Positions 1 through 13,726 of a stretch of 64,000 bases of DNA are shown here, one piece after another. A model generated the notes under the pieces. The model had not been told where the DNA came from, ran no database searches, and saw nothing but the letters and a program-made list of their open reading frames with translations. The stretch's first letter is position 1. Each line of letters begins with the position of its first letter. The translations under genes and the position numbers were made by a program. Source of the stretch: Salvator merianae (Eukaryota; Chordata; Lepidosauria; Squamata; Teiidae); contig QVOM02000034.1 of the NCBI GenBank assembly GCA_003586115.2, positions 107,459,510 to 107,523,509 on the forward strand. Direction: 5' to 3'.

Positions 1-1127
1 AAAACTGGGATATGAATGGCAGAAATCATCACAGGGCCGATCTTGCTTCTTGTCAGTCACTTGCACTTTCCTTCCTCTGTCTTCTAGCTTTGCTCTACCA
101 GCTATTCTCTCCATGGCACAGGTTGCTTCATTCTGCTATCAGGTCAGGAACCTCTTTTTTGCTTCATCAGCTTGATGACTGCACAGACAGACATTCCAGG
201 ACCCAAATAGTTGGGTTTTTTAGCATTCCCAAGCATCTATAAATGCCTCCTCCCTATATGAAAAGCTACACTGAAGTGGTGAACAGTTTTACATCTTCCA
301 TGTATCCTTTCAGAAGGCTTTCTCATGCTGGATGACTCTTTTATTATTATTATTATTATTATTATTTTGGCATGGCATATGTTGCTTTGCCTTATAAACA
401 AATATTTGCCACTTCTACATTAAAATGCTTAAGCGGAATTAAATTATCAGAAAGTGTGATTTGTACCTTTTAGAGATTTTTATCTCAGCTAAAGTAGGGA
501 GGACCCCATCAGGATATTCATAAATGAGCAGTGCTAGTAGCAAGCATGCAGCTGTTTTCAAAATGCCAATGCAGTTCAAATGAATATTTCATGAAAGCTG
601 CGTGTGCAGGGGAGATCACCATTTTTATTAGCTACAAATTTGCAGCACCAGGTTGCTGGGGTTTTATTATTCATGTAAATACACCATATGCCCTGTGGAT
701 CCACATTGTATGTGTCTTTGAATGTTTATGATTAATTATTAAAGCATTAAAAACACATCAGGAAAAAAAATAATAAAGCCTTAAGTTTTGCTAAATGGAT
801 GCTTCAGAGCAAGAGAAATGGATAACTCATTCCCATTTCCATTTCCATATGCATTTCTTTTTTTCTAAGTAGCAAAGATGTGTTCCCTCCTCCCTTTCCA
901 AAACAGATAATTCCTATGCATTATTACCACATATGCAAACATTTTAGTATTGGTATTGGGTCCCCATGCACCAGGATGTTGTTGTTGTGCATTGTTATTG
1001 TTACTGCTGTCACCAGTGCCTGCATTTCTACTAAGCCATTCCTTCAGGAAACCTGGGATGGTGTAAGAGTTCCTTGTTTTGTTCTCATCATAATCCTGCC
1101 AGGTAAATTTGGCTTAGACAAAGAGAA
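1..1127. other. DPYD intron 16, distal part, no recognisable repeat
   Basis: AT-rich non-coding DNA with short ORFs that lack coding character. A TTA microsatellite is the only structured element seen. It is assigned to intron 16 only because the exon 17 acceptor lies downstream at 4830 and no other exon intervenes. Confidence 0.6.
341..366. repeat. (TTA)n microsatellite
   Basis: About eight TTA units in an uninterrupted run. Confidence 0.95.
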
Positions 1128-1130
1128 TGA

Positions 1131-1551
1131 GGGCCTTTCCACAATTTCCATCTTGGAATGTTCACAAGCAAACATTCCGAGATAGAACAGACCTCACAGT
1201 GTAACAGCTATTCACATTGCGAGGGTTGGAACATCCTGGCAACAGGTTTCCAGCACTTGCAGTGCAAATGTTGGCTGCCCGTGCCATGGCAACCAGGGAT
1301 GCAGTGCAATTGCACAGCCGCACCGCACTGCACGGTGCAGTATTCACATCTGGAAGTAGGTGGGAATGCTATGTATCAGCAGCAGTCCAGCTGCTCCCAT
1401 TACAACTGTGGAACACGATTTTGTGCTCCACAGCTAATAGCAATTGGGAGCATCTGTAGCTCGCTCCCAATCACATGGACCTCCACAAAGTACAGGTGTA
1501 TTTCACTGGTGAGTGTTTGCATGCTCACTAGTGAAAAGTGAGAACTGGCCC
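1131..1551 (-). mobile_element. Harbinger-like MITE, complete copy
   Basis: A 421-bp non-coding element beginning GGGCCTTTCCAC and ending AGAACTGGCCC, so its ends are inverted repeats of the form GGGCC..TTC.CA..TTT. The trinucleotide TGA flanks it on both sides (1128-1130 and 1552-1554), which fits a 3-bp target duplication. Just inside the left end is a small hairpin (CTTGGAATGTT / AACATTCCGAG). The interior, rich in TGCAGTGCAA and GCTGCTCC motifs, recurs at 13326, 22669, 32337, 33566, 46372 and 63601. Orientation is given relative to the 63601 copy. The 3-bp duplication and GGG-starting ends suggest PIF/Harbinger; no transposase is present. Confidence 0.7.
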
Positions 1552-2851
1552 TGAGATTCAGAGTCATTCTGAAGTCTTAAGGTTATGTCTTCATGTCTCC
1601 TCATAGATGCCTCCACAGAGATTCTGGGGTGTGGAGTGTCCACATTCAGTGGCACAATGTTCTTGCCATCACTGAGGAGCACATCACCCACAATAGGCAT
1701 CTGGTCATGAAGGCACAAAAATCACACTCTTCCAGCAAGCACCTTATTTGCCACTTCCTCAGATGCTGTGAGTGCAGCAGATGTGGAAATGAGGACATGC
1801 CTGGCAATGCAGGGGAAGGCACTGTGGAGGCATCATGGAGGTGCCCTCCCCCAGACACATTCCACCGCGACCATGGAACCATGGCCTAAGAGCAGATTCC
1901 AATCCTAGTCTTCTGTGATGTCAACTTTTAATACTGTGTACCTCCTTCTCAGTAATTCTTGGCAGCAAAATACTTAATTCACTAAAAAGGAAGACAATGA
2001 CAGGGCATGTGTAGATATTATCACCAGAGCAAGTTATGTAAGCATGTGCATTCTTTCCAGTGCTACGGAATTGTAAGACTAGGCTACGCTGTGTTATCAA
2101 TGGTATAGGTATATCAGTGGGTACCTCAGGGTTATGACTACCGTTAATATTCTAAGAGTGGTAGAAATACTTTGGTATATGAAAACTGCCGTGGGAATGC
2201 ATATTGTTCCTTCAGTTTGCTTTTACCACACTGAAAATGCTAATCGGTCCACCACAAATGCATTTTTCAGTCTGATAAACAATGGTCTGTTAGACTGAGA
2301 TCGTTATGTATGGACCTCAATATCTGCTGTTTTTTGCAGTAATATATTCTTATATGTCTTATGGTGCTCCGTAGAAGCCCACTTATGGAGGCCTTTTCTT
2401 CTGACAGTTCTAAATGCAACAAAGATGTGGGGAAAATTCTTGTAAACAATTGTAGGAAATAGATGTTTTACTCCTGGTTTGGCATTCATTCTTCAGATTT
2501 ATAGAAGGGGAGGTATTTATCATTATCCTGAGACAATTTAATTCATGAATATCACATTAGTAATGACATAGATATTGCAAATTTAAATGTAACTTATCAA
2601 AAGGCATTATCAATAACTGTCACAAGAGGGAAAAGCCTATTACAAAGTAGTAAAATTAACAAAAAAAAACCCTGATCCATGCTCTGGAATCAGAGACCAT
2701 TACTGCTACAGAGCCATTATCAATAGAACAGATAGCTGATTGTCCTCCAAAGGAAGGCTGTCCCATGAGAGAGTAGTAAGTGCTTGAAGAGTTCTATTTT
2801 GAGCTTTAAAGAAAGTGAGGTAGCGTTTTTTTCTTCATTTAGGGTTTTTTG

Positions 2852-2869
2852 GTGTGTGTGTGTGTGTGT
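2852..2869. repeat. (GT)n microsatellite
   Basis: About nine GT units followed by a T run. Confidence 0.9.
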
Positions 2870-3110
2870 TTTTTGTCATCCTGAACTGTTTTTCAAAGGA
2901 GATGACTGCTCAGAAAAGCCATTTGACCTCTCCAAAGTAACTGTACTTGAGAGTTATTTGGAGAAGAGGTGGACGAGGAAATGCTTCTTGGCAGCAATTT
3001 TTGGATGGGCTTATTGTATTCTGTTAGGGCATCCTATATCAAAAATCATGCTGATTATTTCAAAGATGGTCAGGAACTCTATTCTTACATTGCCTGCATT
3101 CAGCAGGCTT

Positions 3111-3112
<2 letters not shown>

Positions 3113-3153
<41 letters not shown>
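3113..3153. repeat. (GT)n microsatellite
   Basis: About twenty GT units, then a short CA-rich tail around GCATGCACACACATG. It creates spurious Cys-Val or Thr-His ORFs on the two strands. Confidence 0.95.
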
Positions 3154-3154
<1 letters not shown>

Positions 3155-4595
3155 ATGCACACACATGTCTTTATGTCCTTTATGAACAGACACTATTGAA
3201 ATTGGACAGATTCCACTGTGGGCCAGGCAAAGGCCAAAGTATGAACTTTGGGAAAAGTAGACATCGTGAACATTCTTTGAACTAAGGTGTGGGCCATTGA
3301 CTCAATCTGTAACAGTGGTAGGTGGCTTCTTAGCACCATTGCAACTTTTTTACAGTTCTGCATTATGGTAAATTTAAGATGACAGCCATTTTGCCTAATG
3401 TATGTGGTTAAGGCAGACTTCTTTGCTGTGGATGATGTTAGGTGCTGTACCCTGTTAGGTGCTGAAAGGGACAGGTGCAGAGGCCAGAATGATAATGATG
3501 TCCTACCTAGAATTCATCTGTGGTCACATGTAACTTTCCTTAACAGCAGAGGTGGAGAACTTTCTACAGCTTGCTGGAATACATCTTCCCTCATCCCTGG
3601 GCACTGCCCACGCTAACTGTGACTGAAAGGAACTGAAATCTAACAGACTGAATTTACAGATGCCAAGCCTGGGATTTCATCCATTCTAATATACAGAGGT
3701 GTACTTGGTTTTTTTGTTATTGTTCTGACTAGGAACGAAGTCCAAAAAGATCTGAAATGTTCCAACTGTCCCAACCATAGGCAATAATGCAGGCCTTGTT
3801 TCAGGTCCTCTGTTCCCAGTGGGGGGATGCAAGGGACCCAAAATGAAAGCTATTTAACGTTGCCATTTTAGTGCAACTAAATCACACTGTGATGAAATGA
3901 AAGAACATCTCCAAGCATCTAAGTATTTTGCAATGTTCCTTTGGACTATCTGTTGTACTCTGAGTGCTGAATTCAGCCATGCCTGAATGGTCAGTTTCTT
4001 CCTGATGTGTGGGATTTTTCATTGAGCCTAGCATATTTAGAAACCTCATTTCCAGTGGGTTGGGGCTGGGGCAGGGGCAGGGGCAGCTAATAATGAATTG
4101 GTCTTCTTCACACCAACCCCCCTCCATAAGAAAAAAAGAGGGCCAACTATAAGGATGGTTTGATTTTTATTTGTACATGGACCAGTGGGTTGGACTCAAT
4201 TGCCTAAAACAACCCCATTTCACTCCATGATTCTAGGAGCCCAGGGTGAGCCAAGGGTGTGAATGTCTCATTGAATCAACCTTATTTTTACACAGAATAT
4301 CTTTTTTAATGCAAAAGGTATGTTTTATATAGCAAAATATGTAAGTGTCATGCAAGTAGTCAGGATTGTGGACTTCTTAACAAAAATTGGCACAAAATAA
4401 GGAGGGAATGGACATACCATGTCCGTCAACCACATGTAGACACAATAAAATGTGTCTGTTATATTTCCATAAAGCTTTTTTATCTTTCATTTTGTGTTTA
4501 AACAAATCAATTAATGCCATAATGCCTTGGGTTTAAGAGTGGGTTAAGAAAAAAAGAAAATCTTCCCCATTCTTTCATTTCTCTTCTCAACGTAA

Positions 4596-4597
4596 TA

Positions 4598-4635
<38 letters not shown>
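4596..4635. repeat. (ATG)n microsatellite
   Basis: About thirteen trinucleotide units roughly 200 bp upstream of DPYD exon 17. Confidence 0.95.
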
Positions 4636-4636
<1 letters not shown>

Positions 4637-4722
4637 CAAAATTGTTACAGTGTTTCTTTCTTGTTATTGCCTTGGAATGGGTTAAGGAATACATACACGG
4701 CTTTAGAAGATAAGAAAGCTAA

Positions 4723-6744
<2,022 letters not shown>

Positions 6745-7063
6745 ATAAGAACATAAGAGAAGCTCTGTTGGATTAGGCCACAGCTCATATAGTCTAGCAT
6801 TCTGTCTCAGGTAGTGGCCCATCATTTGCTTCTGTGCATTCTCAAACAGAATACAAGGGCATCTGCCTTTCTCTCTGGAGCTGGTACATAGGCATCCCCT
6901 CTGGTAGTAAATTCCTTTTGTCATACCTAACATTCCTGCCTATCAGCTTCATAGAGTGATCTCTGGCCCTAGGCTTGTGTGACAGAGAAAAGGATTTTTC
7001 TCTATCCTCCTTTTATATGCCATGCATGATTTTATAAACTTTAATCGTGACACCACTTAAATG

Positions 7064-9048
7064 TCATCTTTCAAGGCTGAAGAGGTCTAGATGCAGCCTG
7101 ATTTCATAAAGGAGATGTTCCAGTCCCTTGGTCATTTTGGTTGCCCTTTTCTGCCTTTTCCCCAGTTCCACAATATCCTTTCTGAGCTGTAGTGACCAGA
7201 ATTGTATACAATATTCCAAATGTGGCCTCTCCATAGATTTATAAAGAGACACAATGATGCTTGCAGATTTATTTTCTATCCCTTTCCTAATTATCTCTAG
7301 TACTGAATTCACTTTTTCACTGCTGCTGCCCACTGAATCAACACCTTCATTGGACTATCCACCAGAACCCCAAGGTCACTTTTCTGGTCTGTCACAGAAA
7401 CCCCATAAATTTATAGGTGTAATTGGGGTTGTTTGCCCCAGTGTGTGTCACTTTAGACTTACTAAAATTGCAGCACATTAAGAAGTTCCTCTGGAGCTCT
7501 TCACAGTATCTTGCAGATTTCACTTCTTTGAATAACTTGGTGTCATCAGCAAACTTTGCTATCTCACCGCTTACCCCTACTTCTAGATTGTTTATGAATA
7601 AATTAAAAAGCATAGGTCCTAATAATGAACCTTTGGGAAGCCACTTTTTACTTCCCTCCATTTTCAAATTGACATTCTCTGTTTTTCTGTCATTTAGCAT
7701 GTTACTAATCCAGGACAGAACCTGCCATCTTATTGCATGACTGATAAAAGGGTCTTTGATGAAGGACTTTGCAAAAGCATTCTGAAAATCCAGATAGAAT
7801 CAACTGGATCACTTTATCCACATGTTTATTAACACTCCCTAAGAATTTTATCAGATTAGTAAGACATGATTTACTGTTGCAGAAACCATGGTGATTTTGC
7901 TTCAGCAACCCTTGCTCCTTTATGTGCACACTAATTTTTATCTTTAATGATGGTTTCCATCATCTCATCTGCAACTGATGTTAAGCTGACTAGTCTGTAA
8001 TTTCTTGGATCCTCTTTTGAAGGCTGAAGTTACATTTGGTACCTTCTTCAGAGTCTGATCATAGGGAAATATTTGCTAGACAATCAGCAGTTTCACATTT
8101 GAATTCTTTAAGAACTGTCAGGTGAATGCCATCTGGTCCTACGTATTTGTTATTAATTTATTCAGATGCTCAAGGACTTCCTCCCTGGTTACCTCTATCC
8201 AATTTAATTCTTCTGACTTCCTTCCTGAAAAGGTAGACTCAGCTAGACGTATGTCCTTAACTCCTCTTTAATTTTCTCTTTCTGTCCATCTTAATCTAAT
8301 GTTTCAAATGATTTCCTGGCTGGATTCCTACTCCTGATGTAGTAACAAATTCTTCTTCTTCTTTTGTTCTTGATGTTTTTAGCAGTGTACTCTTCAAAAT
8401 CTTAAAATTCCTGACTGCCACCTTGTATTTGTTCTAACAAAATTTATGTTCCTTCCTGTTCTCCTTATTTGGGTAAGCCTTTGATTTTCTGAGAGAGTTT
8501 TTCTAGCTTTTAATGAGTTCCCATACTGCACTTGTAAACTACACTGGTGTTCTCTTAGACTTGCCTGTCCCCTTTCTTCTTCTAGGTAAGCATTCTGATT
8601 GAGCATCCATTGTTGTGGTTATAAATAGTCTCCATTTTGGGGTGAATGGACTCATTTAACTTTTCCCTTCCTCTTCTTCTTTTTTTTTTTTACTAGTTCC
8701 CTCATTTTGGGGAAGTTTCCTTTATGAGAGTTTAAGGTCTCTGTGTTAGATTTTGTTGACCACTTGTTGTCTATATTTAAGTTGAATGTTATTGCATTGT
8801 GGTCACTGTTCTCTATTTGATTAAGCACAGTGATCTTGACCATTACTTAGTATCAAGTCCAGGATCCCTTTTTCCCTGGTTGGTTCCACAACCATCTGCT
8901 CTAGGGAATAATCATTTATTACATCCAATATTTTTATCTCTCTCTTGTGAATTGAACAAGACTTAAGCCAGTCTCTGTGAGGACAGTTGAAGTCCCACAT
9001 TATAACAATACTCTTCATTTGGGATGCCTTCTTGACCTCATTTTCCAA
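7064..9048 (-). pseudogene. CR1 ORF2 (endonuclease-reverse transcriptase) remnant
   Basis: ORF2 normally encodes an APE-type endonuclease followed by reverse transcriptase. On the minus strand the endonuclease segment shows WDFNCPHRDWLKS and EPTREKGILDLILSN (8821-9048). An N-terminal RT segment contains LLKQNHHGFC (7705-7929). The palm contains LLGPMLFNLFINNLE and the catalytic KFADDTKLF (7392-7700). The thumb-side segment contains YKSMERPHLEYCIQFW (7064-7333). These lie in different frames with stops and frameshifts between them, so this is a dead copy. Confidence 0.88.
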
Positions 9049-9476
9049 ACACCGATTTCTCTCAGAAGTTTTGTTAGGAAGGTAATATCATGTCCATAAT
9101 ATTAAGTTTGCTATCTGGTCTGATATTCGTACCCACAACACCTCTTTGGAAGAGTCTGATTCTCAATCTGCAGGCTGCCAAGAGCAAAGTATCTCTGAAA
9201 AGAGGAGACAACCACTGGCCTGCAAGTGGCAGAATGGGGGTTCACAGATACCTTTGTCATTAATTATGTGTGTTCATATAATTTAGTTGCCCCCTAAAAT
9301 CCCTAAAATCTTTTGACTTACATATTATTGACTAGTTCCTCACTCCTCTCAGGACCACCTACAGAATTCCTATCATCCTCTCCCAAATTTGCACTTTCCT
9401 TACCCAAATGCTGTCCATTTCCTGTCAGCATTCCCTCAGGGATCAGTTTAAAAAGTACTCTGCAATCTTCTTAATA

Positions 9477-9713
9477 TTAAGGACCAGCAGTCTGGTTCCA
9501 TCTTGGTTCAAGCATAACCCATCCTTTTGATATAGGTTTTACTTTTCCAAAACGTTGCCCAGTGCTTGACAAATCCAAATCTTGGCTCATCCATACATTA
9601 AGGTCCCTAAACTCTGCCTGACTAGCTGGCTGTGCAGGTGGAACAGCTAATATTACTAAGAATGCAAACTTGAATATCCTGGACCTAACCATTTGGCTTC
9701 CAGGACCTTCCAT
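9477..9713 (-). pseudogene. CR1 ORF1 esterase-domain fragment
   Basis: The translation contains LVILAVPPAQPASQAEFRDLNVWM, here broken by distance from the rest of the frame. It aligns by eye with the LPVPCAGPARQAELKSFNAW segment of the sense CR1 ORF1 at 18184-18263. That region belongs to the SGNH/esterase domain of CR1 ORF1 proteins. Only this stretch is readable; surrounding frames are broken. Confidence 0.6.
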
Positions 9714-10780
9714 TAACCCTTCCCAACATCACTGATGCCAGCATGAACCACCACCAGCAGCCTATCAAGATGCTGCATGATGTGTGCAACCTTTGAATCT
9801 GGCAGACAAGTCACCATGCAATCCAAACACCCATCATAGATTTTTCTGTCTGTGTTTCAAATAATTGAATCACCTACTACATAAGCCTCCCTCAATGCAA
9901 GCAGACCATCTAAGGAAAGGATCCCAACTAAGAGTGTCTGTCCTTCCTGAGACCTCCACTCTCCAGATGGAGAGATGCCCATCATGGATTGGGATGCCCC
10001 TACTGCATTCCTGAAAGACTTGTCCACATGACTTCCTCTCTCGGTATGTTTATCCAGGTCAACTACCTTGGCTTAAAGGAAAGAAACCTGGGCCAGGAGT
10101 TCACTGCACCGAGCACACAGCCAGGACTTCTGCAAGGGGATAGACATACATATGACACTCAGTGCAGAACACAGGAAAGCATCCCTGCTTGCCCTCCTAG
10201 CTATCTGTCTTCATGTCTTTTTAATTATTTAGCCACTTTCTAGCAGCTAAACCAGCCACATACCAAATGCCAAACTCACTCTCCAAAACTCAGAAAATAT
10301 ACCACACAAACTCACTAAAACGCTAGCAGTTATCCCTTAAAATTCCTCCACCAATTCAGAAGATCAACCTTCTTCAAATGAAGACTTCACCATCCCAGAC
10401 CTGGAAGCCACCATGTCATGGCAGCTCCAGCTCCAGGCTCACTTCTTTGCCATTTTCCATCCTTGTAATCAAATATACATTTATAAGGAGCTGAAAGCAA
10501 CTGCTGCACCATGAAAAATTCACCCATTGTAAGAATCACTAATTTCAGACCCCTTGAAATATTTGAAATGCAATGTGCATGTGTCTAAATATTTACGTAT
10601 GAAAATTAAAAGTAATGATGTGATAACAAGTAGTTATTTGACACATTCTTATGGCCAGCAAGCAAGCCAGGCTTACCTTATTAGGCTTATTCCTTCTCCT
10701 ATAGTCTGTCGCTATGCCAAAAAAAGGAGGGGGAAGAAAAGGAAAGTGATTATTAAGGCTATCACTTGAATCGTTCTCAG

Positions 10781-10900
10781 GTGGTGCAGATGGTGTTACA
10801 GCCACCAACACTGTGTCAGGGCTGATGGGACTCAGAGCAGATGGCACACCTTGGCCTGCTGTTGGACTGGGACAGAAGACCACATACGGGGGAATATCAG
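10781..10900 (+). CDS. DPYD: DPYD exon 18 (human numbering), dihydropyrimidine dehydrogenase
   Basis: Continues exon 17 after a 5.8-kb intron. Two bases complete the split Gly727, followed by 39 codons beginning [17 protein letters not shown] and ending TTYGGIS, plus one base of Gly767 (phase 1 in, phase 1 out). The 120-bp length equals human c.2180-2299 as I recall. The Asn-Thr in TATNT are then residues 736 and 737, which bind the pyrimidine substrate; the Val is residue 732. The acceptor is CGTTCTCAG|G and the donor TCAG|GTAAGT, a consensus site. The segment forms part of the FMN- and substrate-binding half-barrel. Differences from remembered human protein (around residues 745-765) are mild and no catalytic or ligand residue is lost. 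No exon 19 was found downstream in the window. Confidence 0.97.
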
Positions 10901-12705
10901 GTAAGTGTTGCCCTTTCCTGTAGCAATGCCTCGTCTGAGGCCAGCAAAATATCAGGAGGTACATGTAGTGTGGCAACAATATTGTATCTGCTGTCATCTT
11001 AAAGCTCACTGCTGGTCAGTGTTTTCTAATAGTCATGACAGATGGAACAGATTGAGTGTGAACGCTCTTGGGTTGCCCTTTCCTTAATAGTGAAACACGG
11101 CAGTGAAATGTAGTGATAGGGTCAACCCTGAAGAAGGGGAAAATCTCTTTTCTCTTCTGACCCACACTTTTCCTGGAATTTTTCATTCTGTCAGAGTTGT
11201 CAGGCCACATGTTAGACAGAGGCTAATCAAAGGGCATTGCAAGTGGAAAATACAAACATTCCCAGTGCAGTCAGGGGGGCAGTGTTCTTTATGTACTGCA
11301 ATTGGTGTCAGTCTCAATCTCGAAGTCTTCTTTCCATATTTCCATGAGTAATTTCTCCTGGAATATTATACCACTTACTAAACCAATATATATCTCTTTT
11401 GTGTCTCTTCAGTACATGCATCCGTGCACTTTATATAATGGGTGCCCGTGCAGCACATTGTATGCGTGTGTGTTTTGAAGGAAGAGATTTGGTTCACTAG
11501 TGCCATGCCTTATTTTCACTGATGGATTAATCTGTTTGACCCCTTGCCCTCAGTTGCTGTGACAACATGAACCCGGTCTTGCAGACACAATGCTGTGAGC
11601 TTCTGGACTGTACTGGTATGGAGATTAGTCTCCTTGGAGATATAAACAGTGGTAAATATTCATAGCATAATGGTGCCCCACTGTTCCAGCAAAATGCTGC
11701 TGAATCAGGCCAAATGTATTTGGACGAGGCCAGACAGACAGAAAAAAAAGAAAAAAGAAAGAAACAGCTTTCTTTCATGTAGTTCTTTTGTGTGTGGAAA
11801 ACAAGAAGGCTGTCCTGTGGTAATTAGCTTGTTGGGTCCTTTTTTTCCCTTTTCTTTCTTTCCTTTTAATTGATTTATAAATGTATAGAAACTCCTCATT
11901 TAGTGCAGTAAATTAGTCCATTGCTTTTAACACAGATAAATACTCTTTTGTGTGTAATAAGTGGTATTTCAAGAAAATATCAAATGCAAGGAAGAGAATT
12001 GGCTTCCATATAACTAAAACCTATTCACATACCATGTTACCATGTGCGGGACAGCTGTAGGACAGAGTGAAAGATGAAGTATATCTTCATGCACCTAGGA
12101 TTTAACTACTTCCTGGGTTTTATTCTCCCAGTTCATTTTTTTTTTTTTTTTTTTTTGCAGGCTGCCATGTTGACAGCAAAAGAATAAAAGAGGTCACAGA
12201 GGGTGCTGTGCATTAAAAATTAATAAAAGAACTATTGCAGTAGTATTTTATATATGTAATGCTATTTGGTAGTTCCTTCCCCGCTTCTTCTTTTCATTTT
12301 AAGCTGCCACTTCTGAATATTCCTTCATGCCAAAGTCAGGCCAATAAAGCTAAAATTGCTAGATTATGAAAAGCAAGACCTCAATGACACAAATTTAAAA
12401 GTTGTATGTAATACAGATTATAGCAGCTCCTGAAATCCCTGCCCTTTTCCAACCCTATCCCCATTTCCACAGTAAATCTCTTTTTCACGGTTGACAAATT
12501 ACTTTTTGGCATGGGAGTGAAGTATCACTCTCAGCTAGAACTCTCTTGGCGTATGAGAAGTATGGGGATTTTTCTCTTTGAAGAGTAACGTCTTGTTACT
12601 AGGTGCCACTGAGACAGGTTCCAGTGATAGTAACTGTATGAAGAAAAGCTTATCATTTTCACCTGTATTTATTAATATCTTATGTCTTTTTCAATGACAT
12701 TCTAG
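10901..12705. other. DPYD intron 18, first segment
   Basis: Starts at the exon 18 donor. It is non-coding with a 21-base T run near 12137-12157. No transposon ends or conserved protein segments were recognised. Confidence 0.6.
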
Positions 12706-12949
12706 TACAGTAGGACCTTGCATAATATGTTTTTGTAGAACATGTTTTTGATGTTACATGACTTTGAAATTGTGACCATGTCTTGTAGAACGTGCTTCTC
12801 TTTTTTTTTTTTTTTTTTGCTATGGAAACGGTTCTGAAGGCAGAGAGGGGTAGAGAAGGACACTTGCCAAAAGGGGCAACTGCATTGGGAAGGATTTCAT
12901 TTTTACAAAAGGGGTCTTTTTGCACTTACACAGGGATGCTCTCTAGTGA

Positions 12950-13325
12950 GAAGAGAAGAGAAGAAGAGAAGAGAAGACTGAGAGGAGATATGATAGCTGT
13001 TTTCAAGTATCTGAAGGGCTGTCACAGTGCAAAAGGATTGACCCTATTCTCAGTTATGCAGGAGGGAAGGACTAGAAACAATGGGATGAAAATCCAAGGG
13101 AGTAGATACAGGCTAGATATTAGGAAAAACTTTCTGACCGTAAGGGCAATCAGTCACTGGAACAGGTTACCACAGGAGGTGGTGGGCTCTCCTTTGCTGG
13201 AGATCTTCAAGGAAAGGCTGGGCAGATATCTGTCTGGGATGCTTTAGTGAATCCTGCATTGAGCAGGGGGTTGGACTCAATGACCCTGGAGGTCCCTTCC
13301 AACTCTATGATTCTATGATTCTATG
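12950..13325 (+). mobile_element. CR1 LINE 3' end, ATTCTATG-tailed
   Basis: Encodes the C-terminal ORF2 remnant (LRGDMIAVFKYLKG, then LDIRKNFLTVRAISHWNRLP). It continues into the CR1 3' UTR with GGTTGGACTCAATGACCC and ends in ATTCTATG direct repeats at 13325. It is 5'-truncated, as usual for LINE insertions, and carries a GAGAA-rich stretch at its start. Confidence 0.88.
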
Positions 13326-13726
13326 AGATGTGTCCAAACTTTGCAGAAGCCCTCACGATCAGGAGCAGGCTACAGCTGCTCCCCATCACTACTAGCTATG
13401 GAACACCAAATTCATACTCCACAGCTGTACCGGGAGCAGCTGGACTGCTCTGGTATGCAGCGCTTGCACTTGCGTCTGGGTGCAAACACTGCATGGTGTG
13501 AGTGCAGCTGCACAGTTACACCACTTCCTTGGCCACCATGGCAACAGCCGGATGTTTCCCCAACTGCTTTCATGCACGAGCTTCCAGCATTCAGGCTCTG
13601 AGGTCTGGAAGCCCATTCCCTGGATGTTCCAGCCTTCGCAGTGCAAATGGCTGCCTCACTGTGAGCTGTGTACCATTTTGGAATCTTCAGTTCCAAACAT
13701 TCTAAGATGGTAAATGCAAAAAGAGA
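13326..13726 (+). mobile_element. Harbinger-like MITE, one end truncated
   Basis: Same family as the 1131 copy, in opposite orientation. It shares the GGAGCAGCTGGACTGCTC block, GTGCAGCTGCACAGTTA, CCATGGCAAC, GGAAGCCCATTCC and the subterminal hairpin ATTTTGGAATCTTC...AACATTCTAAGATGG. The outer left part (the TAGTGAGCAT region) is missing where the CR1 tail abuts. Confidence 0.6.

Larger units (their letters stand above)
1555..4595. other. DPYD intron 16, unique-looking stretch
   Basis: Non-coding, with two GT microsatellites. A faint CR1-tail-like match (GTTGGACTCAAT followed by CATGATTCTA) sits near 4189-4236. Nothing else is recognised. Confidence 0.55.
6745..10440 (-). mobile_element. Near full-length CR1 LINE, antisense to DPYD
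   Basis: Its 3' end lies at about 6745 and reads, on the minus strand, into the CTTATGTTCTTATA-type tail common to one reptilian CR1 group. Moving right are remnants of the ORF2 C-terminus (7064-7333), the RT palm with FADD (7392-7700), the RT N-terminus and endonuclease (7705-9048) and the ORF1 C-terminus (9477-9713). The 5' boundary is uncertain, between about 10240 and 10440. All reading frames are broken, so it is inactive. It accounts for roughly 3.7 kb of the 5.8-kb intron 17. The similar sense-strand copy at 17985-22668 confirms the family. Confidence 0.85.

Noticed and set aside
1593..1889. 98-codon frame with CCHC-like spacing (CHFLRCCECSRCGNEDMPG)
   Set aside because: Cysteine spacing fits no zinc-finger family I know; the stretch is an ORF of the TG-rich DNA beside a MITE.
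2784..3185. 133-codon frame ending in Cys-Val repeats
   Set aside because: It runs through two GT microsatellites and has no family resemblance.
10593..11009. 138-codon minus-strand frame overlapping exon 18
   Set aside because: It is the antisense shadow of the DPYD exon and its flanks; no domain and no splice logic.
12792..13247. 151-codon plus-strand frame as a host gene
   Set aside because: Its second half is the CR1 ORF2 C-terminus and its first half is a T run plus Tigger-like sequence.
13323..13713. Overlapping 67-94-codon frames
   Set aside because: They lie in a non-coding MITE; the same region in sibling copies has stops and indels.
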